Positions 7,909-18,121 are shown, counted from the first letter of the stretch. The stretch: DNA of 64,000 nucleotides from Aquimonas sp044377145 (GCF_044377145.1 NZ_JBILJQ010000023.1:1-64000); one strand, 5' to 3'. Notes: a model not told the origin generated them from the letters alone. Translations and numbers: made by a program.

Positions 7909-10900
7909 TTGAGCCTGCCTGCCACTGCGGACGCACTCCACGCACCGCTGATCTGCCTGTACGCCCCACAGCTCGCGATCGGCACCTGTCGGTTGGACAG
8001 CCTCGATGATCTCCCTGCACTGCGCGGCCTGCCGGCCTCGACCGAGCTGCTGTTGGCCGGCGATGCCGCCAGCGCACTGCAGTCGGGAGCCGTCGGCTTC
8101 CCGGGCCGCCCGGTGCTTTTGTTGGCGGCGAATGCTGCCCTGCCCGCCTACACCGCACGGCGACTGCTGCGGCTGGGCCACAGCAACGCGATCATCAGCG
8201 CGGTGCCTTGCAGCGAGCTGCAAACCGGAATCACTGAACACGGTCAAGGTGACACCGACCCGGCAACGCTGGACCGGTTGTGCTGGCTGGCCGGCGACCC
8301 GCAGCCCCTGCCCTGGCTGGATCTGAACCTCAGCGCCTGCCGACTGCCGGCCGCGGCCGTGCCCGAACTGGCCGAAGCCTGCGCGATCGAAGCCCAGCCG
8401 CGCGTGCCCGCGAACTTTGAAAGCGCGGTCTACACCCGCCTGTGCGTACCCGGCGAGTTCAGCGGACACGCGGCGCTGGCGGTGCAGGCGTTGGCCTTGC
8501 GCCTGGCACCGCTGTCGGCCGAGCCCTGCGCGTCGGGCTATCCGGGCCTCGACGGTCGGCCGGTGCTGCTGCACATGCTGCACGGCTGGGGCGGCGGCAG
8601 CGCGCGCTTCGTCGAGGATCTGATCGACGGCGACAGTCACCATGCGCACCTGCTGCTGCAGGCTGAAAGCGATTCCGACCGCCAGCTCACCGGCGTGGCG
8701 CTGCGCCTGACACAGCGCCCCGGTGGGGCCGCGCTGCGCCGCCAGACCCTGGCGGCACCCATCGCCACCACCGCAGTCCGCTCGCGTGAATGCGCCGAAC
8801 TGCTGGAGAACCTGAGCCAGGATTTCGGCATCGCTGGCGTGCTGGTCTCGTCGCTGATCGGGCTGAGCCTGGACGTGCTGCGCACCGGCCTGCCGACCGC
8901 CGTGGTCTGCCACGACTACCACCCGCTGTGGCCGAACCTGCACGCCGACTTCGGCGGCGCCGATTTCGATCCTTCCGATGCCGCACTGGCCGCGAGCCTG
9001 GCCCAGCCCTCGGCCGCATCGCCGTTCGCGGCCCAGCCCGCCGACACCTGGCTGAGCCTGCGTCAGGCCTATATCTCAGCGCTGCTCGCAGCGAATGCGC
9101 AGTTGATCGCACCGACCCGCGCGGTGCTCGACAACACCCTGCGGCTGGCACCCGCCTTGGCCGAACTGCCGCGGCACTGCATCGCCCACGGCCTGGCCGA
9201 CTGGCCGCAGCCTGAAATCGCGCCCGAACCACCGCCACGCGAGCGTCTGCGCGTGCTGGTGCCGGGCCGCATCAACGGCGGCAAGGGCGAGCAACTGCTG
9301 GCGGAGATCATTCCGCAGCTGCCCGAGGGCATCGAACTGGTGCTGCTCGGCTGCGGCGCCGCCGGCATGCGCTTCTTCGGCGCCGACCGCGTACACATCG
9401 TGCTCGACTATCGCCACGACGATCTGCCCCAGCATGTCCATGCGCTCGCACCCGACCTCGCCCTGCTCCCGGCCAGCGTCGCCGAGACCTTCAGCTACAC
9501 CTTGAGTGAACTGTGGTCGCTGCGCCTGCCGGTGCTGGCGACGCGGATCGGCAGCTACGCCGAACGCATCGAGCAGGGCAAGACCGGCCTGCTGGTCAAT
9601 CCGGATGCCGCCAGCATCCTGCGGGCGCTCGGCTTCATCGCACAGAACCGCGCGCCGCTGCACGGCCTGCGTCGCAGCCGGCCACAGGTGCACAGCCTGG
9701 CGTCGATGGCAGCGGCCTATGCCGAGCGTCTGGCAGTGGACCCGCGCAGCGCGCAGACCCGGCGCTTTGAAGCCGTCGGCATCGATTGCGAGCTGCGGGC
9801 ACAACAGCTTGAACAGCATCGACTGCAGCGGGCGCTGTCTGCTGCGCAGCGTGCCACGTCCGCAGCGCTGGTCGACAGCGAACGCCGCGCGCAGTGGGCG
9901 CGTGATCAGGAGAAACTGGCGGGCGAGCGCACCCAGTGGGCGCAGCGTCAGCAGGTGGAAATCGACGCGTTGAAGCAGCAGGTCGAACACGAACAACTGC
10001 GTGTGGAGCAGGAGCGGCAGCGGCTTGCCGACGCGCAGCAAATGCTGGAGCAGATGCTGCCGATCGGCAGCGAAGCTGAGTCGTCGTCCAGCGAGAGCGA
10101 GGCTTCAACCGGCGCCGACGCGCAGCTGGAGAATACCCTTGCCCTGCTGCGCAACCACATCGAGGACACAGCCGCAGAGAGAGCGGCCGAAGCGGCGCAA
10201 CTGAACAGTTGGGTGGCGGCCCTGCAGCAGCAGCGCGACGAGTTCGAAAGCGAACGCAATCAGATCCTGCAGAGCAGCTCTTGGAAGCTGACTCGCCCGC
10301 TGCGCGGCATCCGTCGCCTGATCGAGCGCGCCAAGGCCAGCTTCAACTTCCGTCGCCAGCGCGCCAGCTCCCTGCTCAGCCGCGGCCTGCGCAGCCTGCG
10401 TTCGCGCGGCCTGAACGGCACCGTGCAGCGGATCAAACAGGAGGTGCGCCCAGTGCTGCCCGGCACCGTGCTGGAGGTGCCGGCGAGCGCGCCGTTTGCG
10501 CCCTTCGCCCTGCCCTGCCCGGATGCGCCGCGGGTCAGCGTGATCATTCCGGTCTACAACCATCTGGACCACACCCTGACCTGCCTGCGCTCGATCCTCG
10601 CGCAGCCCTCAAGGATCGCGGCCGAGATCATCGTGGTCGACGACTGCTCGTCGGATGCCAGCGCTGAGACCCTGCCGCAGATCGACGGCCTGCGCTACCA
10701 GCGCAACCCCGAGAACCTCGGTTTCATCGGCGCCTGCAACGCCGGCGCGGCCTCGGCGCGCGGCGAGTACTTGGTGTTTCTCAACAACGACACGGCCGTG
10801 CAGCCCGGCTGGCTGGATGCGCTGATCGACACCTTCGAGCAGCACGACAAGGTCGGCCTGGTCGGCGCCAAGCTGATCTATCCCGACGGCCGCCTGCAGG

Positions 10901-12411
10901 AGGCTGGTGGCATCGTGTTCAATGACGCCTCGGGCTGGAACTACGGCCGCTTCCAGGATCCAGCGGCGCCGGAATACAACTACCTGCGCGAAGTCGACTA
11001 CTGCTCGGGCGCGGCGATTGCGGTGCCGGCCGAACTGTTCAACCGCTTCGGCGGTTTCGACACCCACTACGCGCCTGCCTATTACGAAGACACCGACCTG
11101 GCGATGAAGGTCTGGGCCAGCGGTCTGCGCGTGCTGTACCAGCCGAAGTCAGCGGTGGTGCACTTCGAGGGCATCAGCTCGGGCACCGACACCTCGACCG
11201 GCATCAAGGCCTATCAGGTCGTCAACCAGCAGAAGTTTCTGGCCCGCTGGGGCGAACGTCTGCGCGCGCATCCTGCCCCGGGCACATCGATCGAGATCGC
11301 CCGCCAGCATCGTGATGCCCGCCGCGTGCTGATCATCGACGCCACCACGCCGGCGCCCGATCAGGATTCCGGCTCGCTGCGCATGGTCAACCTGATGCAG
11401 GTGCTGCGCGCCGACGGCTGCGCGGTGAGCTTCTTCGCCGACAACCGCGCCTGGGTCGAGCGCTACACCGACGAGCTGCAACAGCTGGGCGTGGAAGTGC
11501 TGTGGCATCCGTTCCTGGCCGATGTGCCGGGCTGGTTTGCCGAGCACGGCAAACGGTTCGACCTGATCGTGCTGAGCCGCCACTACATCGCCGTGCAGTA
11601 CATGGAGCTGGTGCGCCAGCACGCGCCGCAGGCGCAGCTGGTGTTCGACACGGTCGACCTGCACTACCTGCGCGAACAGCGCGAGGCCGAGCTCGCGGAC
11701 CGCGACGACCTGCGCCGCCAGGCCGCGCAGACCCGCGACAAGGAACTCGACCTGATCCGCCGCAGCGACATCACCCTGGTGGTCAGCCCGGTTGAGCAGG
11801 CACTGCTAGCGAGCGAAGCACCACAGGCGCGGGTCGATATCCTTTCGAACGTGCACGAGGTCCACGGCTGCCGCCGCAGCTACCGCGAGCGCAATGACCT
11901 CGTCTTCATGGGCGGCTATCAGCACACGCCGAACGTCGATGCGGTGCTGTGGTTCGCCGACGAGATCCTGCCGCTGATCCGCGCCGAAGCACCGGAGATC
12001 ACCTTCCACGTGGTCGGCAGCAAGGCGCCGGACAGCGTGCGCGCACTCGGCGAGCGCCCCGGCATCAGCTTCCACGGTTTCGTGCCGGACATTGCCCCAT
12101 TCATGGACAACTGCCGACTGGCGGTGGCGCCGCTGCGCTTCGGCGCGGGCGTCAAAGGCAAGGTCAACATGAGCATGAGCTACGGCCAGCCGGTGGTCGC
12201 CACACCGATCGCGATCGAAGGCATGCACGCCGAAGCCGGCCGCGATGTGCTGATCGCCGAGACGCCCGAAGCCTTCGCCGAGGAAGTGCTGCGGGCCTAT
12301 CGCGATCCCGAGCTGTGGCAGCAGCTGTCCGAGCATGGACTCGCCAACGTCGAAGCACATTTCAGCTTCGAGGCGGCGCGGCGCGCGGCGCGCGGCTTGT
12401 TTCGCGGCTAG
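7909..12411 (+). CDS. large multi-domain glycosyltransferase (GT4-coiled coil-GT2-GT4)
   Basis: A 1500-residue cytosolic protein. Residues about 190-600 form a GT4-like glycosyltransferase (donor half around RVLVPGRINGGKG and AETFSYTLSELWSL). Residues about 625-785 are Gln/Glu/Arg-rich coiled coil ending in the SSSWKLTRPLRGIRR hinge seen in multi-domain glycosyltransferases. Residues about 872-1100 are a GT2 domain (SVIIPVYNH, VVDDCSSD, LNNDTAV). Residues about 1135-1500 are a second GT4 domain (LIIDATTPAPDQDSGS to the end). The start is a TTG; the nearest ATG (7904) runs straight into a stop. It probably builds a surface glycan, but no other polysaccharide genes are nearby. Confidence 0.85.
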   Translation: MSLPATADALHAPLICLYAPQLAIGTCRLDSLDDLPALRGLPASTELLLAGDAASALQSGAVGFPGRPVLLLAANAALPAYTARRLLRLGHSNAIISAVPCSELQTGITEHGQGDTDPATLDRLCWLAGDPQPLPWLDLNLSACRLPAAAVPELAEACAIEAQPRVPANFESAVYTRLCVPGEFSGHAALAVQALALRLAPLSAEPCASGYPGLDGRPVLLHMLHGWGGGSARFVEDLIDGDSHHAHLLLQAESDSDRQLTGVALRLTQRPGGAALRRQTLAAPIATTAVRSRECAELLENLSQDFGIAGVLVSSLIGLSLDVLRTGLPTAVVCHDYHPLWPNLHADFGGADFDPSDAALAASLAQPSAASPFAAQPADTWLSLRQAYISALLAANAQLIAPTRAVLDNTLRLAPALAELPRHCIAHGLADWPQPEIAPEPPPRERLRVLVPGRINGGKGEQLLAEIIPQLPEGIELVLLGCGAAGMRFFGADRVHIVLDYRHDDLPQHVHALAPDLALLPASVAETFSYTLSELWSLRLPVLATRIGSYAERIEQGKTGLLVNPDAASILRALGFIAQNRAPLHGLRRSRPQVHSLASMAAAYAERLAVDPRSAQTRRFEAVGIDCELRAQQLEQHRLQRALSAAQRATSAALVDSERRAQWARDQEKLAGERTQWAQRQQVEIDALKQQVEHEQLRVEQERQRLADAQQMLEQMLPIGSEAESSSSESEASTGADAQLENTLALLRNHIEDTAAERAAEAAQLNSWVAALQQQRDEFESERNQILQSSSWKLTRPLRGIRRLIERAKASFNFRRQRASSLLSRGLRSLRSRGLNGTVQRIKQEVRPVLPGTVLEVPASAPFAPFALPCPDAPRVSVIIPVYNHLDHTLTCLRSILAQPSRIAAEIIVVDDCSSDASAETLPQIDGLRYQRNPENLGFIGACNAGAASARGEYLVFLNNDTAVQPGWLDALIDTFEQHDKVGLVGAKLIYPDGRLQEAGGIVFNDASGWNYGRFQDPAAPEYNYLREVDYCSGAAIAVPAELFNRFGGFDTHYAPAYYEDTDLAMKVWASGLRVLYQPKSAVVHFEGISSGTDTSTGIKAYQVVNQQKFLARWGERLRAHPAPGTSIEIARQHRDARRVLIIDATTPAPDQDSGSLRMVNLMQVLRADGCAVSFFADNRAWVERYTDELQQLGVEVLWHPFLADVPGWFAEHGKRFDLIVLSRHYIAVQYMELVRQHAPQAQLVFDTVDLHYLREQREAELADRDDLRRQAAQTRDKELDLIRRSDITLVVSPVEQALLASEAPQARVDILSNVHEVHGCRRSYRERNDLVFMGGYQHTPNVDAVLWFADEILPLIRAEAPEITFHVVGSKAPDSVRALGERPGISFHGFVPDIAPFMDNCRLAVAPLRFGAGVKGKVNMSMSYGQPVVATPIAIEGMHAEAGRDVLIAETPEAFAEEVLRAYRDPELWQQLSEHGLANVEAHFSFEAARRAARGLFRG

Positions 12412-12530
12412 CAGCGACGCATCGACACCGGGCGCCCCGCGTTTTGGCCGCTCACCGCTGACTTCACGCACGCGTGCCGCGGCGGCGGCTGAGGCAGACT
12501 TCCGCGTCTGTCCTCAAACGGAATGCGTTC

Positions 12531-15425
12531 ATGACTGCTCGTTCGCGGCTCTCGATTCCCGCCTGCCTGCTCGGCTGGGCCCTGTGCTCGGCCGCTACGG
12601 CACAGCTGCCTGCCGCGGGGCCGGCCCCGACAGCGCCGGTGGTGCAGGCGTTCGGCGCGTTCGAGGCCGACCCGTCGATTCCGCATCCCGATGCCCTGCT
12701 CGGCTTTCCGCTCGGCGAGCAGGCTGCAAGCCCGGAGCAGATCCACGCCGCCCTGCAGCAGTGGGCGAAGGTGTCGGATCGCATCAAGCTGGTCGAGTAC
12801 GGTCGCACCCATCAGGGCCGGCCGCTGTCGGTGGCGATCATTTCCAGCCCGGCCAATCTGGCCCAGCTCGATGCGATCCAGAACAGCCTGGACGAGCTCG
12901 CCGACCCGCGCCGCACCTCAGCCGCCCGCGCCGCCGAGATCATCGACAGCGCGCCGGCGGTTGCCTACATCGCGCACAGCATCCACGGCAACGAAAACTC
13001 CGGCGCTGACGCCGCCTTGGGCCTCGTCTATGGCCTGCTGGCGAGCCGCGATGCGGCGACCCTGCGCACGCTGGATGAAACCGTGGTGATGGTCGACCCG
13101 CTGATGAACCCGGACGGCCGCGCGCGCGCTCTGGCGGACCTACGCGGCTTCCGCGGTGCCGAGCCGAGCTATGACGGCCAGCAGCTTTCGCGTGGCGCGA
13201 GCTGGCCGTATGGCCGCGGCAATCACTATGTGTTCGACATGAATCGCGACTGGATCTACGCCAGCCAGCCCGAGACCCGCGGCCGGCTGGAGTTCCTGCG
13301 GCGCTGGCATCCGCTGGTGTTCGTCGACGCGCATGAAATGGGCGAGCACGACACCTTTCTGTTCTCGCCCGCGCGAGCGCCGTTGAACCCGCACTTCGCC
13401 GCCAGCTTCAGCCGCTTCGCCGAGGAGTTCGCGCGCGAGCAGGCGACGGCGTTCGATCGGCGCGGCTGGGTGTACTACTCCGGCGAGTGGAACGAGGGCT
13501 GGTATCCCGGCTATTCGGATGCCTGGGGCGGCCTGCGCGGTGCGGTGAACATCCTGTACGAGCAGGCCCGCGTCGCCGATTTCGGCGTGCGCCAGCCGAA
13601 CGGCAATGTGCAGTTCTACGCCGACGGCGTGGCCCGCCAACTGGCCAGTGCGGTGGCCAACATCGAATCGATGCGCAGCCGCCGCAAGCCCCTGCTGCAG
13701 GCGTTCTGGGACGAACGCCGCGCATTGGTCGACGGCAGCGGCGCCTACGCAAAGACGGTCTATGCGATCGACGTATCGCGGCATCCCAGCCGCGGCCGTC
13801 AGCTGCAGGCCCTGCTGGATCTGCAGGGCGTTGAAACACAGCGCCTCACCGGCGCGTGGTCGGTGCAGGGCAATGGCTTGGCCGGCCGCAGCGAGCGTGT
13901 TGAGCTTCCCGCCGGCAGCCTGTTGATCAGCACCCGTCAGCCGCTCGGCCGGCTGGCCGCCACCCTGATGGAGTTCGACCCGCGCATTGACGAGGCCTCG
14001 CTCAAGCGCGAGCGCGAAGAGCTGATGCGCTCCGGCGAAGGCACGATCTATGACATCACAGCGTGGAACCTGCCGATGATGTTCGGCCTGCCGGCCTGGC
14101 GCATCGAGGGCGCACTGCCGGCGCAGGCAGAGCCGGCGAATGCGCAGCCCGCGACGATCGGCACTGCAGCTGACTCCAGCGTCGGCTGGCTGATCCCCGG
14201 TGAGGATGATTCCGCCGTGGCCGCCGCCGCCCAGCTGCTGCGCGCCGGTTTGAAGCTGCGCGTGGCGCTGAAGGATGTCCGCTTCGACGGCATCGACTAC
14301 CCGCGCGGCAGCGTGCTGCTGACCCGCTACGACCACCCGCAGCACAGCAGCGAACAGCTGCGCCAGGCGCTGGCGGCGGCAAGCGCGCTTCAGCAGGCGC
14401 CGGTGGCGTTGCGCAGCGGCCAGGGCCCGGGTGATTCACCTGATCTCGGCGGCAGTGAGTTCGGCCTGCTGCAGCCGGCGCCGGTCGCCATTCTTGGCAA
14501 GGGCATGGTCGATCCCTCCAACTTCGGCGCGATCTGGCACTACCTCGAACACGGCCTCGGCCTGGTGCCGACCTTGCTGGATGAGAGCGCACTGACCCGC
14601 ACCGACCTGCGCGGCTATCGCGTGATCGTGCTGCCGGAACGCTGGGGCAACCTGCCCAAAGAGGTGAGCGAAGCGCTCGACACCTGGGTTGCAGCCGGCG
14701 GCACCCTGGTCGCGATCGGCAGCGGCGCCAGCGCGCTGGCGAAGAAAAATGGTTTGGCCGAAGCGCGCGGCCTGCCCGAAGCGCTGAAGGAGCTGAAGCC
14801 TTTCCGCGACCAGCTCGCCCGCGAGTGGCTGGCGGCCTCGGCCCGCACTGAACTGAGCGCGGATCCGTACGCGCGCGGCACGCCGGCCTCCAGCCGCGCG
14901 GCCTGGAGTATCGATCCCGAGGCCGAACTGGCCGAAGGCGATGCGCTGACCGAACTCGACAGCTGGCAGCAGCGCTTCATGCCGGTCGGCAGTTTCGTTG
15001 CAGCCCGTTGCGATTCCCACCACTGGCTGAGCTTCGGCTGTGGTGACAGCCTGCCGGTGCTGGTCGACGGCAACACCCCGCTGATGGCGGCGGATCCAGT
15101 GACTGCGCCGTTCCGCATCGGCGCGCTGCGCCCGGCTGAAACCAAGGGCAAGCCCGCCGAGCACTGGAGCATCTACGGCTGGGGCGGCCTGCCGCCGGCG
15201 CAGACCCTGGACCTGCGCTTGGGCGGCCTGCTGTGGCCGGAAGCCCAGGAGCGCATCGCCAACACCGCCTGGGTGACGCAGGAATCGAAAGGCAGCGGCC
15301 AGGTGATCCTGTTCGCCAGCACGCCGGTGTTCCGCGGAGCCAGCATCGGCATGCAGCGCGTGCTCGGCAATGCGGTGGTGTTCGGGCCGGGCCTGGGCAC
15401 ACAGACGGTGATCGACGCGCGCTGA
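12531..15425 (+). CDS. secreted M14-family zinc carboxypeptidase
   Basis: A 964-residue exported peptidase. A signal peptide covers about residues 1-25 (cleavage after ATAQ). The M14 zinc pair HxxE is in IHGNENSG (His152, Glu155), and a further conserved histidine motif is VDAHEMGEHDTFLF. The region beyond about residue 540 resembles the glutamine-amidotransferase-like C-terminal domain found in long bacterial M14 proteins (NFGAIWHYLEHGLG, YRVIVLPERWGNLP). The ATG at 12531 is chosen because it opens directly into the signal peptide. It stands alone, 119 bp after the glycosyltransferase gene. Confidence 0.87.
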   Translation: MTARSRLSIPACLLGWALCSAATAQLPAAGPAPTAPVVQAFGAFEADPSIPHPDALLGFPLGEQAASPEQIHAALQQWAKVSDRIKLVEYGRTHQGRPLSVAIISSPANLAQLDAIQNSLDELADPRRTSAARAAEIIDSAPAVAYIAHSIHGNENSGADAALGLVYGLLASRDAATLRTLDETVVMVDPLMNPDGRARALADLRGFRGAEPSYDGQQLSRGASWPYGRGNHYVFDMNRDWIYASQPETRGRLEFLRRWHPLVFVDAHEMGEHDTFLFSPARAPLNPHFAASFSRFAEEFAREQATAFDRRGWVYYSGEWNEGWYPGYSDAWGGLRGAVNILYEQARVADFGVRQPNGNVQFYADGVARQLASAVANIESMRSRRKPLLQAFWDERRALVDGSGAYAKTVYAIDVSRHPSRGRQLQALLDLQGVETQRLTGAWSVQGNGLAGRSERVELPAGSLLISTRQPLGRLAATLMEFDPRIDEASLKREREELMRSGEGTIYDITAWNLPMMFGLPAWRIEGALPAQAEPANAQPATIGTAADSSVGWLIPGEDDSAVAAAAQLLRAGLKLRVALKDVRFDGIDYPRGSVLLTRYDHPQHSSEQLRQALAAASALQQAPVALRSGQGPGDSPDLGGSEFGLLQPAPVAILGKGMVDPSNFGAIWHYLEHGLGLVPTLLDESALTRTDLRGYRVIVLPERWGNLPKEVSEALDTWVAAGGTLVAIGSGASALAKKNGLAEARGLPEALKELKPFRDQLAREWLAASARTELSADPYARGTPASSRAAWSIDPEAELAEGDALTELDSWQQRFMPVGSFVAARCDSHHWLSFGCGDSLPVLVDGNTPLMAADPVTAPFRIGALRPAETKGKPAEHWSIYGWGGLPPAQTLDLRLGGLLWPEAQERIANTAWVTQESKGSGQVILFASTPVFRGASIGMQRVLGNAVVFGPGLGTQTVIDAR

Positions 15426-15450
15426 ATCACACCGACTCGGACGTCCATTC

Positions 15451-15498
15451 GACGCCTGCCGAGGCGTCCCGGCAGTGCCTGGATCTCCCCGGCACTGC
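15451..15498. terminator. pair of hairpins between convergent genes
   Basis: Two perfect stems lie in the 99-bp gap between the M14 peptidase and the isoaspartyl dipeptidase. One is 7 bp (15451-15457 with 15462-15468) and the other 8 bp (15472-15479 with 15491-15498). Neither has a T-tract, so termination in either direction is plausible but unproven. Confidence 0.4.
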
Positions 15499-15524
15499 AC
15501 GGCCTTGCCAGCGACGGCGGCCGC

Positions 15525-16715
15525 TCAAGCGAATTGGTCGCGCAAGTCAGCAGCGTCGTAGACATGCAGACTGCCGGCAGCGATGGTCGCCGCCAGCTCC
15601 AGGCTGTCGCGCTCCAGCAGCAGCATATCGGCGTCCGCGCCGACTTCGATCCTGCCCTTGCGCGGCAGTCCCCAGATATCGGCCGGCGAGCTGGTGATCG
15701 CCGCGAGTGCAGTCGCCAGCGACAGTCCATGCTGATGCACCGCCTGGCGCAGACTGTTCAGCAGGCTGTCAATCGCGGCGAACTCGATCGCCACTAGACG
15801 GCCATCGGCATCGAACTGCGGCAGGCTGGCCTGGCCGTCAGAACTCAGCGTGATTTGCCCGATCGGCACCCCCGATCCCAGCAGTTCAACCAATGCCTGG
15901 GCGGCGGGCACTTCGCCCTCGGCCAGCAGTTGGGGGGTGGTGCTGGCGGTCAGATCGACGCTGCCGCCGCGCGCAGACCAGGCCGACGCCTGCGCCAGCA
16001 GCAGGCGGTTGCGATTGATGTGGGTCGGGTGCCAACCGCTGGCGGGCAGCGGTGTTCGAGTGCTCAGGGCATGCAACAGGCTCAAGCCCTCAGCCGCATC
16101 ACCGACATGGACCAGAACTGTCCCGCGCTTGCCCGCCAGCATGCCGCCGACCCTCGCATCCGCACCGATGCGCGCCAGCTCATCAAGCGTGGGCTGCGAG
16201 CCGCGGTGATCAGCGATCGCGATTTCGCCGACACCGATCATTTCCGGAATCAGCACCAGATCCGAGCGCAGGCTGCCGGTCAGGGTGGCCACCGGCACTC
16301 GATAGCTGCCGCTGAGGACGTAGGCCGACACGCCCGCCTGAGTGAGCCCGCGTGCGCAGGCCAGCAGATCGGCGTGGCCGCGGGTGACTTCATCGGTGCC
16401 GAGCGCGCCGATCACCGTCGTCACTCCAGCGCGCAGCGCGGCATCGGCGCCAAGCGGCGGCGCACGCGTGGCGAAACCGCCTTCGCCGCCGCCACCGCCG
16501 ATGTGCACGAGGCTGTCGACCAGGCCCGGCACCAGCAGTCGGCCGCCCGCATCGAGGCATCGCAGCGGCAGGCTGTGACCCGGGTCGATCGTGCTGGCGA
16601 TTGCGAGCACCCGTCCCGCCACCACCAGCACCTCGCAGCGCCCCAGCGGCCGCGGTGCGTAGAGCTCGACGTTGCGGATCAACAGCGCGGTGTCCCGAAC
16701 CCCAAGCAAGGTCAT
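15525..16715 (-). CDS. iadA: isoaspartyl dipeptidase-like amidohydrolase (M38)
   Basis: A 396-residue cytosolic homologue of IadA, which cleaves beta-aspartyl dipeptides. Alignment from memory to E. coli IadA is clear along the length: GGGGEGGFATRAP, LGTDEVTRGHADLL, ADHRGSQPT (His201 equivalent), VLVHVGD (His230 equivalent), PTHINRN and LSSDG (Asp285 equivalent). Two metal-site residues differ. The first histidine of the HxH motif is leucine (GLVDSLVHIGG instead of FIDQHVH), and the carboxylated lysine is glutamate (GVGEIAIADHR). No signal peptide. The ATG at 16715 shares one base with the permease stop (TGATG), so it is translationally coupled. In context it would split beta-Asp-Arg from cyanophycin. 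Confidence 0.85.
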   Translation of the reverse strand: MTLLGVRDTALLIRNVELYAPRPLGRCEVLVVAGRVLAIASTIDPGHSLPLRCLDAGGRLLVPGLVDSLVHIGGGGGEGGFATRAPPLGADAALRAGVTTVIGALGTDEVTRGHADLLACARGLTQAGVSAYVLSGSYRVPVATLTGSLRSDLVLIPEMIGVGEIAIADHRGSQPTLDELARIGADARVGGMLAGKRGTVLVHVGDAAEGLSLLHALSTRTPLPASGWHPTHINRNRLLLAQASAWSARGGSVDLTASTTPQLLAEGEVPAAQALVELLGSGVPIGQITLSSDGQASLPQFDADGRLVAIEFAAIDSLLNSLRQAVHQHGLSLATALAAITSSPADIWGLPRKGRIEVGADADMLLLERDSLELAATIAAGSLHVYDAADLRDQFA

Positions 16716-18121
16716 CAGCTCAGCCCCATCAATACGCCCGCGGCGACGAAGCAGGCCGCAAGCGCCAGCAGCAACAGCTCGAACCGCCACACGATCTGCA
16801 GCCACTGCGACCAGCTCAGTCCGGCAACACCGATGGCGCCGATCAGCACCGCAGAGGTCGGGACCACCAGATTGGTCAGCCCGTCGCCGAGCTGGAACGC
16901 CAGCACCGACACCTGCCGACTGACGCCGACCAGGTCGCCCAATCCGGCCATCAGCGGCATCGTGATGGCGGCCTGCGCCGAGCCTGAAGTCACAAAGAAA
17001 TTGAACACCGACTGCGCCGCCAACATGCCCTGTGCAGCGAGCAGTGGCGGGGCGCCATCGAGCACCCAGGCCATCGAGAACAGCAGGGTGTTCAGCACCG
17101 ATGCCTGATGTGGATCGCTGCCGCCGAGCAGCCACAGCAGGCCCTTGGCCGCGGCGATCACCAGCGCGACAGGCACCAGCGCGCGCACGCCGTCGGTAAA
17201 GACTTCGGCGACCTTGTTCGCGCCCATCCGGCGATCCAGCCAGCAGATCACGCCGACCACAAGACCCAAAGTAAAGAACTGACCAGCGATCTCGGGCAGG
17301 TAGTAGCCGCGCGTGCTGACACCCCAGACGATCCACACCACCGTCGCCAGCACGCTGAGCAGGATCAGTCGATCAGCCCAATCCAGCGGCGGTGGCGACT
17401 GCAGAACCTCCGCGGCCTTCTGCCCCGGCTGTCGGTGGGCAAACGCGTAGCGCAGGGTGAAGCCCAACCCGACCAGGGTGAATGCGCTCCACATGAACAG
17501 GCGGAACTGAAGCCCTGACAGCGGTTCCAGCCCGGCGATGCCCTGCGCCACCACCACGCTGAAGGGGTTCATCCATGAGCTGGCAAAACCGATCTGGCTG
17601 GCCATGTAGGTGCACATCACCGCCGATGCGCGGGGTAGACCCAGGCGATCGGTCAGCGGTAGCAACAGAGCCAGGAAGGCGATCGTTTCCTCGCCCATGC
17701 CGAACACTGCACCGCCCAGTGAAAAGGCGATGAACAGAGCCGACAGCAGCAGCCAGCCTCGGCCGCCGGTCAGCGCGATCAAGCGCAGCAGGCCGCGATC
17801 AACCGCACCGGAGGCCTGCACCACGCCGAAGCTGCCACCGATGATGAAGACCAGTGCGATCACACCGACCGCCGCACCGTTGCGACTGCCGGAAACCAGG
17901 CCTTCGAACAGGAAATTGAGAAATCCCCGACCCTCGCCCGCCGCGAACAGGCTGAGCGAATGCGCGGTGGGGCCGAGCTCGAAGCTGGCCAATGACAGCG
18001 GCTGGCCCTCGGCAAATCGCCCGGTGGGCACCAGCAGCGACAGCAGGCTGAAACCGGCAGCCACGAGGAACAGCAGCAGCAGCGTGTTGACGCCTTGCGG
18101 CGCAGCAGTTGGGGCATTCAC
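16715..18121 (-). CDS. YfcC/DcuC-family inner-membrane permease
   Basis: A 468-residue polytopic membrane protein with about 12 hydrophobic segments. Recognisable family stretches are GGSFGVVQASGAVDRGL, GMGEETIAFL and QIGFASSWMNPFSV. The start is GTG at 18121 with GGAG six bases upstream; extending further upstream adds a non-hydrophobic tail. Family members are annotated as basic amino-acid antiporters or C4-dicarboxylate carriers on homology alone. Coupling to the isoaspartyl dipeptidase, with a TonB receptor upstream, suggests import of beta-aspartyl dipeptides or arginine. That substrate is inference. Confidence 0.82.
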   Translation of the reverse strand: MNAPTAAPQGVNTLLLLFLVAAGFSLLSLLVPTGRFAEGQPLSLASFELGPTAHSLSLFAAGEGRGFLNFLFEGLVSGSRNGAAVGVIALVFIIGGSFGVVQASGAVDRGLLRLIALTGGRGWLLLSALFIAFSLGGAVFGMGEETIAFLALLLPLTDRLGLPRASAVMCTYMASQIGFASSWMNPFSVVVAQGIAGLEPLSGLQFRLFMWSAFTLVGLGFTLRYAFAHRQPGQKAAEVLQSPPPLDWADRLILLSVLATVVWIVWGVSTRGYYLPEIAGQFFTLGLVVGVICWLDRRMGANKVAEVFTDGVRALVPVALVIAAAKGLLWLLGGSDPHQASVLNTLLFSMAWVLDGAPPLLAAQGMLAAQSVFNFFVTSGSAQAAITMPLMAGLGDLVGVSRQVSVLAFQLGDGLTNLVVPTSAVLIGAIGVAGLSWSQWLQIVWRFELLLLALAACFVAAGVLMGLS

